Shown here in pieces: positions 41,863-49,785 of a stretch of 64,000 nucleotides of DNA (its first letter is position 1; each line of letters starts with the position of its first letter). The stretch is from CAZENU01 sp965117035 (GTDB taxonomy: Bacteria; Chloroflexota; Dehalococcoidia; Lucifugimonadales; CAZENU01), in contig OZ220748.1 of the NCBI GenBank assembly GCA_965117035.1, forward strand, positions 2,852,001 through 2,916,000. The letters are read 5' to 3'. A model generated the notes under the pieces. That model saw only the letters and a list, made by a program, of their open reading frames with translations. It ran no database searches and was not told the origin of the DNA. The position numbers were made by a program, and so were the translations under genes.

Positions 41863-42846
41863 ATGAGCCTTGCCCACGCGACCTACGCGGCGCCCGAGAC
41901 GGCCCGGCGGATGACCGGGGCCGCGACCCGCTTTCTCGAGACCCTCGACCCGGAGCGGGAAGCGCTCGTGTCGTTCCCGTTCGACTCGGACGTCAGGGAA
42001 GACTGGCACTACGTGCCCCGGTCGCGCGTGGGCCTGTCCCGCGGCCGGATGGACGACGCTCAGCTCGAGTCCGCCCACGCGCTGATGGCGACCGGCCTCA
42101 GCGCCGTCGGCGCCAGGAAGGCCGAGCAGATCATCCGCCACGAGGCGATCCTGGGCCGCATCGAGGGAGACTCGGCCCAGTTCCTGCGCGACCCCGGTCT
42201 CTACTTCTTCAACATGTTCGGCATGCCCGGGGGCGACGCCCCATGGGGCTGGCGTGTGGAGGGCCACCACCTCTCCCTCAACTACACCTTCGACGGCGGT
42301 GAGCTCCGGTCGCCCACGCCGTCCTTCTTCGGCGCCAACCCCGCCGAGGTGCCGCACGGGCCCGAGAAGGGACTGCGCATCCTCGAAATGGAGGAGGAGC
42401 TGGGCCGGGACCTGTTCCTGTCGCTCGACGCGGCGCAGCGCGCCCGCGCGGTCGTCTATCCGGACGCGCCGCGGGACATGATCACCAGGGCGGACCGCGA
42501 GGTGGCGCTCGGCGAACCGTCCGGGCTGCCCGCGTCGGCGATGATGGCAGACCAGCGTGACAGGCTCATGGCGCTGGTCGGCGTCTACGTCGAGAAGAAC
42601 TCTGACGAGATCCACGAGCGGACACTGCGCAAGATCGAGGCCGAGGGCGTCGACGGCATCTTCTTCGCGTGGGCCGGCGGCGACCAACGCTTCGAGGGTC
42701 ACTACTACCGGCTGCACGGCCCCAGCTTCTTCGTCGAGTACGACAACGTGCAGAACGGCGCCAACCACATCCACTCCGTCTGGCGCGACATAGACGCCGA
42801 CTTCGGCCGGGACCTGCTCCGCGAGCACTACCACCACGCGCACTGA
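41863..42846 (+). CDS. DUF3500 family protein, 327 residues
   Basis: A soluble protein with the DUF3500 pattern: RWxL-type aromatic HYVPRSRVGLS, then YFFNMFGMPGGDAPWGWRVEGHHLSLNYT, and near the end GHYYRLHGPSFFVEYDNVQNGANHIHSVWRD with DFGRDLLREHYHHAH. The many conserved His and Asp residues suggest a metal site. Function of the family is not established to my knowledge. The gene is monocistronic, followed by the sigma factor fusion. Confidence 0.85.
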   Translation: MSLAHATYAAPETARRMTGAATRFLETLDPEREALVSFPFDSDVREDWHYVPRSRVGLSRGRMDDAQLESAHALMATGLSAVGARKAEQIIRHEAILGRIEGDSAQFLRDPGLYFFNMFGMPGGDAPWGWRVEGHHLSLNYTFDGGELRSPTPSFFGANPAEVPHGPEKGLRILEMEEELGRDLFLSLDAAQRARAVVYPDAPRDMITRADREVALGEPSGLPASAMMADQRDRLMALVGVYVEKNSDEIHERTLRKIEAEGVDGIFFAWAGGDQRFEGHYYRLHGPSFFVEYDNVQNGANHIHSVWRDIDADFGRDLLREHYHHAH

Positions 42847-42928
42847 GGGCGACCGCCCTCGGCCCGCGAAAGTAACCGCGGGCGACGTTTTTCCCACTAC
42901 TGTGGCGACGGAGGGCACCGACGCCGCG

Positions 42929-44128
42929 ATGGCCAACGACGACGATGCGACCCTGGTGCTGCGTGCGCGGCGCGGCGACCGGGACGCGTTCCGCATCCTC
43001 GTAGACCGCTACGAGCCGATGGCGCTGCGTATCGCCGGCAGGATGATCGCGAACCCGGAAGTGGCGCGCGAGCTGGCGCAGGAGGCGCTGCTGAACGCGT
43101 ACCTGTCGCTCGACAGGCTGCGCGACGCTACCCGGTTCGAGAGCTGGCTGTATGGCATCGTCTTGAACGTCTGCCGCGGCCATCGCAGGGCCCGGCGGGA
43201 GGACCATGCCTCGCTGGAGGCGCTGACCGGCGGCGTGCGGCTGGAAGCGGCGCCGCTGGGATCGGGGAGCTTCGAGCCCGAGCCCCACGAGGTCGTGGAG
43301 GCCCGGGAGCTTCACCGCACAGTGCTGCGGGCTGTGGACACGCTCTCGCCGAAGACGAGGGCGGCGACGCTGCTGTTCTACTACGACCAGCTCTCGGTCC
43401 GGGAAGTCGCCGCGACCCTGGGCATCTCGGTCCCCGCCGTCAAGGGGCGTCTGCACAAGGCCAGGAACCGGCTCCGCGACCTGCTCGCAGACGTACAACC
43501 GAGTCACGCCGCGACGAACGCGGCCCAGGAGGAGAGACGAATGATCGACGTAGAGGTGATTGACGTTCTGAATTGGAAGGCAGTGCGTGGCGAGAGCGAG
43601 GACGGAGACGGCGACGGGCCCGGCGGGATCCACGTGGTCGTCATGTACGACGCGGCCGGGAAACGCATACTCCCGATCTGGATCGGGCCGTCCGAGGCCC
43701 ATTCCATAGTCACGGCCCTCCGCGACGTGGAAACACCGAGGCCCGGGACGCACGCGTTCGCCGTCAGGATGCTGGAGAGCGTGGGCGCCCGTCTCGAGGA
43801 GGGGAGGGTCGAGCGACTGCACGGGACGACGTTCTACGGCGTCGCCAGGGTCCGGTGCGGAAACGACGTCCGGGAGATCGACGCCCGGCCCAGCGACGCG
43901 ATCGCCATGGCCGTGCACTCGAACAGCGCCGTCCGGGTAGCGGAGCAGGTGATGGACCAGGCCGGCGTTCGCGTGGACAGGCCGCCCGTGGAAGGGAAAG
44001 GGCTGGACTCCTTCGTGGCGGGACTTCCCGAGCCCTCCTCCGCGGCGCACTCCAAAGAGCATGCCGAGAAGGCGAAGGCTGCCTGGGAGGAGAGCCTCAG
44101 CAGGCTGACCGATTTCCTCGCCGGGTAG
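42929..44128 (+). CDS. ECF sigma factor fused to a bifunctional nuclease (BFN/DUF151) domain
   Basis: A 399-residue chain. Residues 1-180 are an ECF-type sigma factor: region 2 is DAFRILVDRYEPMALRIAG through RFESWLYGIVLNVCRG, and region 4 is LSPKTRAATLLFYYDQLSVREVAATLGISVPAVKGRLHKAR. Residues about 204-340 are a BFN domain: MIDVEVIDVLNW, RILPIWIGPSEAHSI and DARPSDAIAMAVHSNS. A charged tail follows. BFN proteins have been reported with DNase and RNase activity. ATG 42929 is used; GTG 42902 is also in frame. No anti-sigma gene is adjacent, so the BFN part may itself control the sigma factor. Confidence 0.88.
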   Translation: MANDDDATLVLRARRGDRDAFRILVDRYEPMALRIAGRMIANPEVARELAQEALLNAYLSLDRLRDATRFESWLYGIVLNVCRGHRRARREDHASLEALTGGVRLEAAPLGSGSFEPEPHEVVEARELHRTVLRAVDTLSPKTRAATLLFYYDQLSVREVAATLGISVPAVKGRLHKARNRLRDLLADVQPSHAATNAAQEERRMIDVEVIDVLNWKAVRGESEDGDGDGPGGIHVVVMYDAAGKRILPIWIGPSEAHSIVTALRDVETPRPGTHAFAVRMLESVGARLEEGRVERLHGTTFYGVARVRCGNDVREIDARPSDAIAMAVHSNSAVRVAEQVMDQAGVRVDRPPVEGKGLDSFVAGLPEPSSAAHSKEHAEKAKAAWEESLSRLTDFLAG

Positions 44129-44148
44129 CTTCGGCGCCATCCCCGGGC

Positions 44149-44352
44149 GTGACTGTTGAAGGGCCTCCCCCGTCTCTCCGTTGGTCCTGAAAGGCCCGCC
44201 GCTCCGGGCGGCCTGTATCGAAGGGGCGGCGCCCGCCGTTGTGTGCGCCCCTCGATACGCGCCGCTCGAAGCGGCGGCGCTACTCGGGGTGAACGGGTTG
44301 CCTTTGGGGGCGAGGTGGGGAAGACAGGCGTCCCGCGGCAATGAACAGTTAC
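44149..44352. mobile_element. Second, degenerate copy of the MITE family (204 bp)
   Basis: The left end GTGACTGTTGA matches 9 of 11 bases of the 32775 element; the right end TGAACAGTTAC is identical. The internal block around GTGTGCGCCCCTCGATACG and CTACTCGGGGTGAACGGGTTG closely matches that element. It also holds an inverted repeat GTATCGAAGGGGCG/CGCCCCTCGATAC. No exact target duplication remains. It fills the gap between the sigma-BFN and dioxygenase-HEAT genes. Confidence 0.7.
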
Positions 44353-44426
44353 CCCGGTCGGCCGGCGTTGCCGAGCGCGGTCGAAAACCGTATCCTGTCG
44401 CCATCCTGTTCGGTAGGGTGAACGCG

Positions 44427-45833
44427 ATGGCGATGGTGAAGCTGAACGACGCCCAGATGGGGCAGTACATTCGCGACGGATACGTCACGCTCGAGACGGG
44501 GCTGCCACGGGAGTTCCACGCGGAGCTGTTCCGCAAGACGGGCGAGGTCTTCGAGAAGGAGGGCAACCCCGGCAACAACCTGTTGCCGCGCCTGCCGGAC
44601 GTCGGCAGGGTCCTCGGCGATCCCGCCGTGACCGGGGCGCTGGCCAGCATCCTGGGCGACGACTATTTCATGGAGCCCCATCGGCACTGCCACTACAACG
44701 CCCCCGGAAGCACGGGCCAGGAGCTGCACAAGGACTCCTTCACGCGCCGCAGGCATCGGACGCGGCGCGTGCTCGCCTTCTACTACCCACAGGACACCAC
44801 GGAGGACATGGGCCCCACCGCCGTCGTGCCCGGCAGCCATTACTACAACACGTCCGAGGGCGCGTTGGCCGCCGGCGGCGAGGTGCTGGTCACGGTGAAG
44901 GCGGGGACCGTCGTAATCGCCAACTACGACATCTGGCACCGGGGCACCGCGAACCGCAGCGACCGGCCGCGCTACATGATGAAGTTTCTCGTGGCCCGGA
45001 TGTCGGAGCCGGGAAGCTCGTCATCGAACGGCGGCGGCGAGTCCGGCAGCGACGGTCGCCACGCCGCGATGCGGCGCCACATGTGGAGCTGGCATTCGGG
45101 CCTGGCCGCCGGAAACGGCTCCGGCAGCGGAAACGGGTCTGTCTCCCGCCTTTCGGATGTCGTCGCCAACGGCCCGGAGCGCAAAGCGATCGACGCCGCC
45201 TACGAGCTCGGCCAGTCGGGAGAGGCCGCGGTCCCCGCGCTTGCGGAGCTGCTCGACGACGACTCGGGCCGCGAGTGGTGGGAGCAGAAGGCGTCGGAGA
45301 TCAAGGGCAGGGGGCTGACGTCGCCCTCGGCCAACGCGAGCTACGGCCTCACCGCGGCCGGGGGAGCAGCGGTACCCGCCCTGGTCGACCGCACGAGGCA
45401 CGCGCAGTGGTGGCTCAGGGCCACGGCCGCCGAGACTCTCGGCGACATTGGACCTGCCGCCGCAGACGCGCTGCCCGCGCTGAACGAGCTCGCGGCAGAC
45501 GAGGTGGTAGAGGTGAGGGCCGAGGCCGTCCACGCGCTCGGTACGGTGGGGCAAAGGGGTACGGACGCCGTGTCGGCCCTGTCACGCGCCATATCGGACG
45601 AGGACGCCCTGGTCAGGCGCGAGGCCTCGCTGGCCCTCGCCCGCACCGGCGCGCGGGCAGAGGCGGCCACCCCGAGCCTCATCGCCGCCCTGCAGGACGA
45701 TGACCGCTACGTCCGCGGCAACTCGGTGCACGCCCTGTACCTCATCGACACGGCGGACACCCGGGACGCGCTGCTGCGTTACCTGATGGCCTCCAGGTGG
45801 TGCCACTCGACGACCAAGGACAGCACGTACTAG
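44427..45833 (+). CDS. PhyH-type dioxygenase fused to HEAT repeats
   Basis: A 468-residue protein. Residues 1-200 are a phytanoyl-CoA dioxygenase-like domain with the iron motif HKD (H101, D103) in GQELHKDSF, a distal His in NYDIWHRGTANRS and an Arg nearby (RPRYMMKF). A Ser/Gly-rich linker (about 208-230) leads to HEAT repeats (about 235-460), seen as alternating helices AVPALAELLDDD, AAVPALVDRTRHA, DALPALNELAADEVVEVRAEAVHALG and ATPSLIAALQDDDRYVRGNSVHAL. HEAT repeats usually bind proteins. ATG 44427 or 44433 is the start. An HpaI-type aldolase gene follows. Confidence 0.82.
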   Translation: MAMVKLNDAQMGQYIRDGYVTLETGLPREFHAELFRKTGEVFEKEGNPGNNLLPRLPDVGRVLGDPAVTGALASILGDDYFMEPHRHCHYNAPGSTGQELHKDSFTRRRHRTRRVLAFYYPQDTTEDMGPTAVVPGSHYYNTSEGALAAGGEVLVTVKAGTVVIANYDIWHRGTANRSDRPRYMMKFLVARMSEPGSSSSNGGGESGSDGRHAAMRRHMWSWHSGLAAGNGSGSGNGSVSRLSDVVANGPERKAIDAAYELGQSGEAAVPALAELLDDDSGREWWEQKASEIKGRGLTSPSANASYGLTAAGGAAVPALVDRTRHAQWWLRATAAETLGDIGPAAADALPALNELAADEVVEVRAEAVHALGTVGQRGTDAVSALSRAISDEDALVRREASLALARTGARAEAATPSLIAALQDDDRYVRGNSVHALYLIDTADTRDALLRYLMASRWCHSTTKDSTY

Positions 45834-45866
45834 CCGGATGAGCACGGTGTCGACAGCGAGCCGCGG

Positions 45867-46688
45867 ATGACGGCGAAGAGCCCGCCGTATCCGGAGGGAG
45901 GCCCGGGACGCCACCTGAAGGCACGCCTGTCCGGGGGCGAGGTGTTGGTGTGCGCCATGGTCACAGAGTACGCGCGCCCCTCTCTGATGAAGCTCTATGC
46001 CCACGCGGGGATCGACTTCGTCTTCTTCGAGTACGAGCATACCTATTTCAGCCCGACCGCCCTGGCCGACACGGTGCTCGCTGCCCGCGACAGCGGACTG
46101 CCGCCGATAGCCAAGACGCCCCAGCTCGAGCGACAGGAGGTCGCCAAGCTGCTCGAATGCGGCGTCGTCGGGATCCAGCTCCCGCGCACCGAGAGCCGGG
46201 CGCAGGTCGAGGAGTTGCGCGGCTACATGAAGTTCCCGCCCGTTGGGACCCGCGCCGCGGCTGCCGGGATGGGCAACAGCGACTACGATCTGCCGAGCGA
46301 CCTCGGTACGCTGGGCCACTGGATGGAGGAGCAGGACGCCGAGAGCACGCTGATCGCCCATATCGAGACGAGGCTGGGCTACGAGCGGGCCGAGGAGATC
46401 GTCGGCGCGCCCGGAGTCGACATGGTGTACGTCGGCCCCGGCGACCTTTCCGTCGAGATGGGGAGGCCGGGCCAGTACGACCATCCGGACGTGGTCGGGC
46501 CCATGGGGGACATCCTGGAGCTGTGCGGGAAGCATGCCGTCCCCTTCGGCACCACCGCGTCGGGCGTGGACGGCGCGCGGATGTGGGTCGAAAGAGGTGC
46601 GAGCTTCTTCCTGGCCGCGGACGAATTGGGACTCATCCGGAGCGGCGCGGCCCGGCTCGTGGAAGGCTATCGCGCCCTGAAGAGGTAG
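45867..46688 (+). CDS. HpcH/HpaI-type aldolase
   Basis: A 273-residue class II pyruvate-dependent aldolase. Metal ligands are Glu in IAHIETRLGYE and Asp in YVGPGDLSVEMG; FEYEHTYFS, QLPRTES and the GTRAAAAG segment match the family. These enzymes split 2-keto-3-deoxy acids into pyruvate and an aldehyde. It lies 33 bases after the dioxygenase-HEAT gene and 32 before an ABM-domain gene, likely one operon. Confidence 0.88.
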   Translation: MTAKSPPYPEGGPGRHLKARLSGGEVLVCAMVTEYARPSLMKLYAHAGIDFVFFEYEHTYFSPTALADTVLAARDSGLPPIAKTPQLERQEVAKLLECGVVGIQLPRTESRAQVEELRGYMKFPPVGTRAAAAGMGNSDYDLPSDLGTLGHWMEEQDAESTLIAHIETRLGYERAEEIVGAPGVDMVYVGPGDLSVEMGRPGQYDHPDVVGPMGDILELCGKHAVPFGTTASGVDGARMWVERGASFFLAADELGLIRSGAARLVEGYRALKR

Positions 46689-46720
46689 ACCACGACACAG
46701 ATACAACCGAGGGAGAAGCC

Positions 46721-47014
46721 ATGTACGGCACAGTCGCGTACATAAGGGTCAAGCCAGGACGCCAGGACGAATTGGTCTCGCTACTGGAGCAGTGGCGGAC
46801 GGAGCGCAAGCCCAAGGTCCAGGGAGCGCTCGAGGGCTACGTGTTCAGGATGGACGCCGACCCCCAGGACTGGATCCTGGTGTCGCTCTTCGAGGACAGG
46901 GAGTCCTACTTCGCCAACGCCAACGATCCGGAACAGTCCGGATGGTTCGAGAGGTTCATGGAGCATCTCGAAGAGGAGCCCCGTTGGCACGATGGCGAAG
47001 CACTGATCACCTGA
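46721..47014 (+). CDS. ABM-domain (dimeric alpha/beta barrel) protein
   Basis: A 97-residue protein: YGTVAYIRVKPGRQDELVSLLEQW, then GYVFRMDADPQDWILVSLFEDRESYFANANDP, the ferredoxin-like fold of antibiotic biosynthesis monooxygenase-like proteins. A GAGGGAG site precedes ATG 46721. Last in the apparent operon after the aldolase. Substrate unknown. Confidence 0.7.
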   Translation: MYGTVAYIRVKPGRQDELVSLLEQWRTERKPKVQGALEGYVFRMDADPQDWILVSLFEDRESYFANANDPEQSGWFERFMEHLEEEPRWHDGEALIT

Positions 47015-47197
47015 CGTCGGTCCCGACAGCCCGAAGCCGCTCGACAGGACGGCCGCGCCTGTTGCCGGGCCGGCAGTGTGGGTCACGCAACACGGCACGC
47101 TGCTGCGGAAGATATCGCAGCAGCGCGCCGTATTTCTGATTCACGTGCGTCCGCAGGTGCGGACTTTGTCAGGCCCTACAAGGAGGCCGTCGAGAGT

Positions 47198-47338
47198 CTA
47201 TCCCTTGCCGATGCGGAACATCTTGGTCCCGCACTTCCCGCATGTCCCCTGGGTAGCCGGTCTGCCGTTCTTCAGGGTCACCTGCTGCGGGTTGCCGATC
47301 TCCCTCTTTGTCCTGCACTTGAGACAGTACGCTTCCAT
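47198..47338 (-). CDS. Small zinc-ribbon protein (DUF5679-like), 46 residues
   Basis: Reads MEAYCLKCRTKRE at the N-terminus and TCGKCGTKMFRIGKG at the C-terminus, giving two CxxC knuckles 31 residues apart, with a NPQQVTLKNGRPATQG hairpin between. This fits the DUF5679 zinc-ribbon family. No clear ribosome-binding site is visible before the ATG. Role unknown; it may bind nucleic acid or ribosomal partners. It is too short for many gene finders, so it may be missing from annotations. Confidence 0.7.
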   Translation of the reverse strand: MEAYCLKCRTKREIGNPQQVTLKNGRPATQGTCGKCGTKMFRIGKG

Positions 47339-47447
47339 CTAGAGCCCTCCAGTTGGTCTGGTGGGCCAATTGTATAGGTACTTTCGGGCAATCACAAGTC
47401 GGTTCGGCCCCAATTTGGGGATATGCCGAATTCAGCCTGCGTTCCGG

Positions 47448-47783
47448 CTACCACTCGAGGTCAAAGACCTCCTCCATAGGGGCCCACCAGTCGTCCGGAC
47501 CCGCCTCGTCCACCCGCTCCTGGAGCCCGCGCATCAGCGCTTCCCAGTCCCTGGCACGTTCGGTGGACTGATACTGCTGAAAGTCGCGGCTAGGATCGAA
47601 GTCGTCCCCGGCCTCGAAGTACATGAACATGCGCCGACCCAGCAGGAATATCTTCATCTTCGATATCCCGATTCCCCTGAGGCCCTGCAGCACTTCGGGC
47701 CATACGGCCCTGTGGTACTCCTTGTATGTCCGGATAGTCTCGGCGTCGTCCTTCAGGTTCAGGGCCATCGCGAACGATTTCAT
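47448..47783 (-). CDS. L-rhamnose mutarotase-like protein (RhaM)
   Basis: RhaM flips the anomeric form of L-rhamnose. The 111-residue chain begins MKSFAMALNLKDD and has YKEYHRAVWPEVLQGLRGIGI with the catalytic His, then FMYFEAGDDF and the C-terminal DDWWAPMEEVF. GGGAGAC precedes ATG 47783. It follows the aldo/keto reductase by 17 bases, a pairing that suggests deoxyhexose (rhamnose or fucose) use. Confidence 0.85.
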   Translation of the reverse strand: MKSFAMALNLKDDAETIRTYKEYHRAVWPEVLQGLRGIGISKMKIFLLGRRMFMYFEAGDDFDPSRDFQQYQSTERARDWEALMRGLQERVDEAGPDDWWAPMEEVFDLEW

Positions 47784-47800
47784 GGACTGTCTCCCTGGTG

Positions 47801-48829
47801 TCAGGCTTCGGGCGTCGGCGCCTCGCGGGGTATGAGCCCCTCTGCCTTGAGCTCGCCCCACAGGTCGGTCGGAAGGTCGCGCTCGGCCATCCGCACATTC
47901 TCCTCGACCTCCTCCGGCGACCGGCCGCCGGGAATCGTGCTCGCCACAGCGGGATGGGCGAGACCGAACTGCAGGGCGGCCGCCTTCAGCGGCACGTCAT
48001 GCCGGTCGCAGACGGCCTTGACGGCGCGCGCGCGTTCCAGCACGTCGGCCGGCGCGTCGTCGTAAAAATACGTCGTGCCCGGGGACAGGTCGGACGCGAG
48101 GATGCCGCTGTTATACGGGCCGCCCAGGACCAGGCTGATGCTCTTCTCCTCGCAGAGCGGCATCAGGGTCGGCAGGGCCGAGTGGTCGAGCAGGGTGTAG
48201 CGGCCGGCGAGCAGGAAGCAGTCGAAGTCGGCCGCCCTGGCGAACCGGGCCAGCGCCTGCCACTGGTTCATTCCAACGCCGACGGCCTTCAGCACACCCT
48301 CGGACTTGAGCTGCCGCAGCGTGGGATATGCCTCGTCCATGGCCTGCCTGAAGTAGGTGGGTTCCACGTCGGCGTCCTCCCACAGGGACTGGCCGGAGTC
48401 CGGGTCGTGCATCAGCGCGATCTCCACGGAGTCGAGCCCCAGCCGCTCCAGGCTGTCTTCCAGCGACCTGAGGATGCCGTCGCGGCTGTAGTCGAACACG
48501 GGCTCGAGCGGCGGCGGATTGGCGAACAGCCCCGGATCGCGCTGTCCGCCGGCGGGATTCAGCACGCGGCCGACCTTGGTGGAGACCACGAAGGCGCCTC
48601 GCTCCAGCCCGCTCAGGCCGGCGCCCAGGGAGGTCTCGCTCTTGCCTACGCCGTACAGGGGCGCCGTGTCGAAGTACCGTGCTCCAAGGTCGAAGCTGCG
48701 GTGGACCGTCTCTATCGCCGCATCGCGCGAAACGTCCGAGTACAGCCCTCCCAGACCGGCGCCTCCCAGCCCGAGACGGGTCACTCTCAGTCCGGTCGTT
48801 CCTATCTCCGCCGTACCGATCCGTCCCAT
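47801..48829 (-). CDS. Aldo/keto reductase (aldose 1-dehydrogenase / pyridoxal dehydrogenase-like)
   Basis: A 342-residue TIM-barrel NAD(P)-dependent oxidoreductase. The catalytic tetrad is visible as Asp and Tyr in YFDTAPLYGVGKSE, Lys in VVSTKVGR and His in EIALMHDPD. The AGLGGLYSD and STIPGGRSPEEVEENV segments fit the L-fucose/D-threo-aldose dehydrogenase group. ATG 48829 starts MGRIGTAEIG with AGGCG upstream. With rhaM it likely forms a two-gene deoxysugar operon. Confidence 0.85.
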   Translation of the reverse strand: MGRIGTAEIGTTGLRVTRLGLGGAGLGGLYSDVSRDAAIETVHRSFDLGARYFDTAPLYGVGKSETSLGAGLSGLERGAFVVSTKVGRVLNPAGGQRDPGLFANPPPLEPVFDYSRDGILRSLEDSLERLGLDSVEIALMHDPDSGQSLWEDADVEPTYFRQAMDEAYPTLRQLKSEGVLKAVGVGMNQWQALARFARAADFDCFLLAGRYTLLDHSALPTLMPLCEEKSISLVLGGPYNSGILASDLSPGTTYFYDDAPADVLERARAVKAVCDRHDVPLKAAALQFGLAHPAVASTIPGGRSPEEVEENVRMAERDLPTDLWGELKAEGLIPREAPTPEA

Positions 48830-49146
48830 AGGGATTCGCCTCCCGTCGATTGGCGGGGCCGCACTGGCCGGAGTGTAAGAGCGCCTCTGCCGACTGTCAA
48901 CGAACCCTCGGACAGGTCGCCGATCCATGGTGCAAACGCCGACTTGCGGAGTCCGTTGCAGGTTCAACTGACAGGGTGACGAATTCTTGACAGTAGGTCT
49001 CGGTTTCCCGTTGTTGACAGCAGGTATCGTCTATCTATTGTGGTCAGCAAAATGGCCGACCTACAATGGATTTCGTCACTACACGGAGATGCCCAAACAA
49101 TCCGGACGTTGGGCATGCGACCAGGTAATTCAACAGGGAGGTTTCC
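48830..49146. other. Control region upstream of the His-rich gene
   Basis: This divergent 317-base gap holds two near-copies of TTGACAG-AGGT (48987-48998 and 49014-49025, 27 bases apart) and a plausible plus-strand promoter at 49014-49041. The repeated element could be a regulator site. No gene was recognised. Confidence 0.45.
49014..49041 (+). promoter_or_regulatory. Likely promoter of the His-rich gene
   Basis: TTGACA-N16-TATTGT. The -35 forms part of the second copy of a 12-base element repeated 27 bases upstream. Leader about 100 nt to ATG 49147, which has AGGGAGG before it. Confidence 0.45.
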
Positions 49147-49440
49147 ATGGCCGATCACCAGCACGACACGCACGAATGCGACGACCACGAGCACCATCCG
49201 CACGCGCACGACACGCACGAGTGCGACACCCACGAGCACCATGCCCACGAGCACGACACGCACGAGTGCGACACGCACGAGCACCACAGCAACGAGCCTG
49301 GGCACGAGCACGATAAGCACGAGTGCGACGATCACGAGCACCACGCTCACGAACACGACGAGCACGAGTGCGACACGCACGAGCACCATGATCACGTGCA
49401 CGACGCCCACGAGTGCGACGGTCACGAGCACCACGACTAG
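49147..49440 (+). CDS. His/Cys-rich tandem-repeat metal-binding protein, 97 residues
   Basis: Thirty-six of 97 residues are His and six are Cys, the rest mostly Asp, Glu and Thr. The repeat core is THECDTHEHHAHEHD, with each Cys inside an HEC motif. There is no signal peptide or membrane segment, so it is probably cytoplasmic. It is followed in the same direction by a CDF zinc transporter, a Fur/Zur-type regulator and znuABC, which supports zinc binding as a store or chaperone. No known metallothionein family matches. AGGGAGG lies upstream of ATG 49147. Confidence 0.75.
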   Translation: MADHQHDTHECDDHEHHPHAHDTHECDTHEHHAHEHDTHECDTHEHHSNEPGHEHDKHECDDHEHHAHEHDEHECDTHEHHDHVHDAHECDGHEHHD

Positions 49441-49785
49441 CCGGGCGGTTCTGCCATAGACCCTGCAAAGGGACAGTAACTGCGGCGGCGGTCCATCGCC
49501 TGACGACGGGGGCCGCCGCCGCAGCGTGTCGACTCCGCCGGATTCCTCAGCGCCGCGGGGTCGTCCGCAGGCACTCTTGGTATCGATCGACGACGGAAGG
49601 TTGGTCCGCGCGACAGCGACGGACCTCAGGGTGGCATGATGTTGGATCTGACCGGCTCTTTGGGCATCCCGACGGTTCTCAGGAGACTCGCGTCGCCGCG
49701 CCACGGCGGCGAGCCCCGAGTCGTCTCTTCCGTTGAGTTGGCGGCGACTTCGTCGGGAGGCGGGCCCGCCTTCCGACACTCGGCC
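49441..49785. other. 345-bp gap before the CDF transporter
   Basis: If the transporter starts at ATG 49786 this stretch is non-coding; part of it (49636-49785) is open in frame with the transporter and could encode 50 more residues. No other gene, RNA or clear promoter was recognised. Confidence 0.4.
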
